Part shown: in pieces, positions 6,501 through 6,819 of the stretch
Layout of the letters: every line of letters begins with the position of its first letter
Position numbering within the stretch: the stretch's first letter is position 1
NCBI GenBank assembly: GCA_005882445.1
Contig: VBAN01000012.1
Coordinates: 507 to 7,325, forward strand
Origin: Candidatus Segetimicrobium genomatis
Lineage (GTDB): Bacteria > Sysuimicrobiota > Sysuimicrobiia > Sysuimicrobiales > Segetimicrobiaceae
Direction of reading: 5' to 3'
DNA: 6,819 bases
Notes under the pieces: model-generated
Seen by the model: the letters and a program-made list of their open reading frames with translations, nothing else
Told to the model about the DNA's origin: nothing
The model's database searches: none
Position numbers and translations under genes: made by a program

Positions 6501-6819
6501 GCGGCCCGGCCGGGCCGGGAGCGCCCGGCCCGGCGGTCGGTCAGCGCTCGATCGAACAGGAAGACCGCCGGCGCCTTCTCGACGAGCTGGCGCTGGAGGT
6601 CGTTGTAGATCGGTTTGCGCTCGGCGCCCACCACGCGCACGCGGCCGCGGTCGAGCAGCTTGTCCACCTCGGCGTCCTTGAAGAGGAAGTTGTTGACCGC
6701 GCCGGTGCTGTAGAACGTCCGGTACAGGAACCGGTCGGGGTCGGGATCGCCGCCCCGGAGCTCGATCATCGTGTCGAAGTCGCGCTTGACCCAGCGGTTG
6801 ATGTAGGTCCCCCACTCGA
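6413..6819 (-). CDS. Family 5 ABC solute-binding protein, C-terminal part, with an aberrant 3' end
   Basis: Extracytoplasmic binding protein of the DppA/OppA (SBP family 5) type, running off the right edge so its N-terminus and signal peptide are not seen. Family-like sequence includes YINRWVKRDFDTMIELRGGD, DPDPDRFLYRTFYSTGAVNNF, DAEVDKLLDRGR and RKPIYNDLQRQLVEKAPAVF, ending at FLFDR (codon 6550-6548). Beyond this the frame gives ALTDRRAGRSRPGRAAWPR, which is not family-like, and runs on to a stop at 6413, overlapping the permease gene by 88 bases. A TGA in another frame at 6543-6541, just before the intergenic hairpin, looks like the original stop. So the last ~25 to 30 residues appear lost, with a frameshift near 6548. 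Ligand is unknown; a muropeptide or peptide is inferred from the operon. Confidence 0.78.
   Translation of the reverse strand, partial: EWGTYINRWVKRDFDTMIELRGGDPDPDRFLYRTFYSTGAVNNFLFKDAEVDKLLDRGRVRVVGAERKPIYNDLQRQLVEKAPAVFLFDRALTDRRAGRSRPGRAAWPRLSSPGSSPSCQSSGGCLLSSSCSST
6509..6534 (-). promoter_or_regulatory. GC-only hairpin between binding-protein and permease genes
   Basis: A perfect 11-base inverted repeat (6509-6519 and 6524-6534, arms GCCGGGCCGGG and its complement) with a 4-base loop. It lies just before the GTG start of the DppB-type permease. No T tract follows on the minus strand, so it is not a classical intrinsic terminator. Binding-protein genes are often expressed above their permeases through such an intercistronic hairpin, which protects the upstream message or dampens read-through. 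That role here is inference; the structure itself is seen directly. Confidence 0.6.

Noticed and set aside
6509..6534. Intrinsic transcription terminator at the hairpin
   Set aside because: No T-rich tract follows on the minus strand and the permease start comes 8 bases later; it fits better as an intercistronic structure.
6501..6815. N-terminal extension of the DppB-type permease
   Set aside because: The extra 105 codons are the out-of-frame shadow of the binding-protein gene, and the family N-terminus begins at GTG 6500.

Overview
The window is a very GC-rich, gene-dense stretch of bacterial DNA in which every gene I can support lies on the minus strand, so it reads from high to low coordinates. 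G/C-dominated third codon positions and frequent GTG starts point to a high-GC bacterium. The sequence alone does not fix a phylum; a high-GC, uncultivated lineage is only a guess.

In transcription order the window holds: the C-terminal part of a family 5 peptide/oligosaccharide solute-binding protein (right edge), its two membrane permeases (DppB-type, then DppC-type), MurQ (MurNAc-6-phosphate etherase, broken here), AnmK (anhydro-MurNAc kinase, with an internal segment missing), a serine hydrolase of the beta-lactamase/YfeW-AmlB group, a BadF/BadG-type N-acetylhexosamine kinase, and the first 124 codons of NanE (left edge). Gaps are short (40 to 77 bases). Three junctions are 4-base GTGA overlaps, which suggests one translationally coupled operon.

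The content fits a peptidoglycan-recycling (muropeptide salvage) pathway. The ABC importer would bring in cell-wall fragments, AnmK would phosphorylate anhydro-MurNAc to MurNAc-6-P, and MurQ would split off lactate to give GlcNAc-6-P. The sugar kinase would feed GlcNAc or ManNAc in as the 6-phosphate, and NanE would interconvert ManNAc-6-P and GlcNAc-6-P. The substrate of the importer is inferred from context only.

The main surprise is damage. MurQ lacks its SIS sugar-phosphate loop and is frameshifted. AnmK lacks about 22 residues, including its Gly-rich signature, without a frameshift. The solute-binding protein loses its recognisable C-terminus just before a strong hairpin. The first two losses are each close to 66 to 70 bases, and the third is compatible with that size. 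Pathway decay and assembly error are both possible, and the sequence cannot separate them. No RNA genes, mobile elements, CRISPR arrays or convincing intrinsic terminators were seen.
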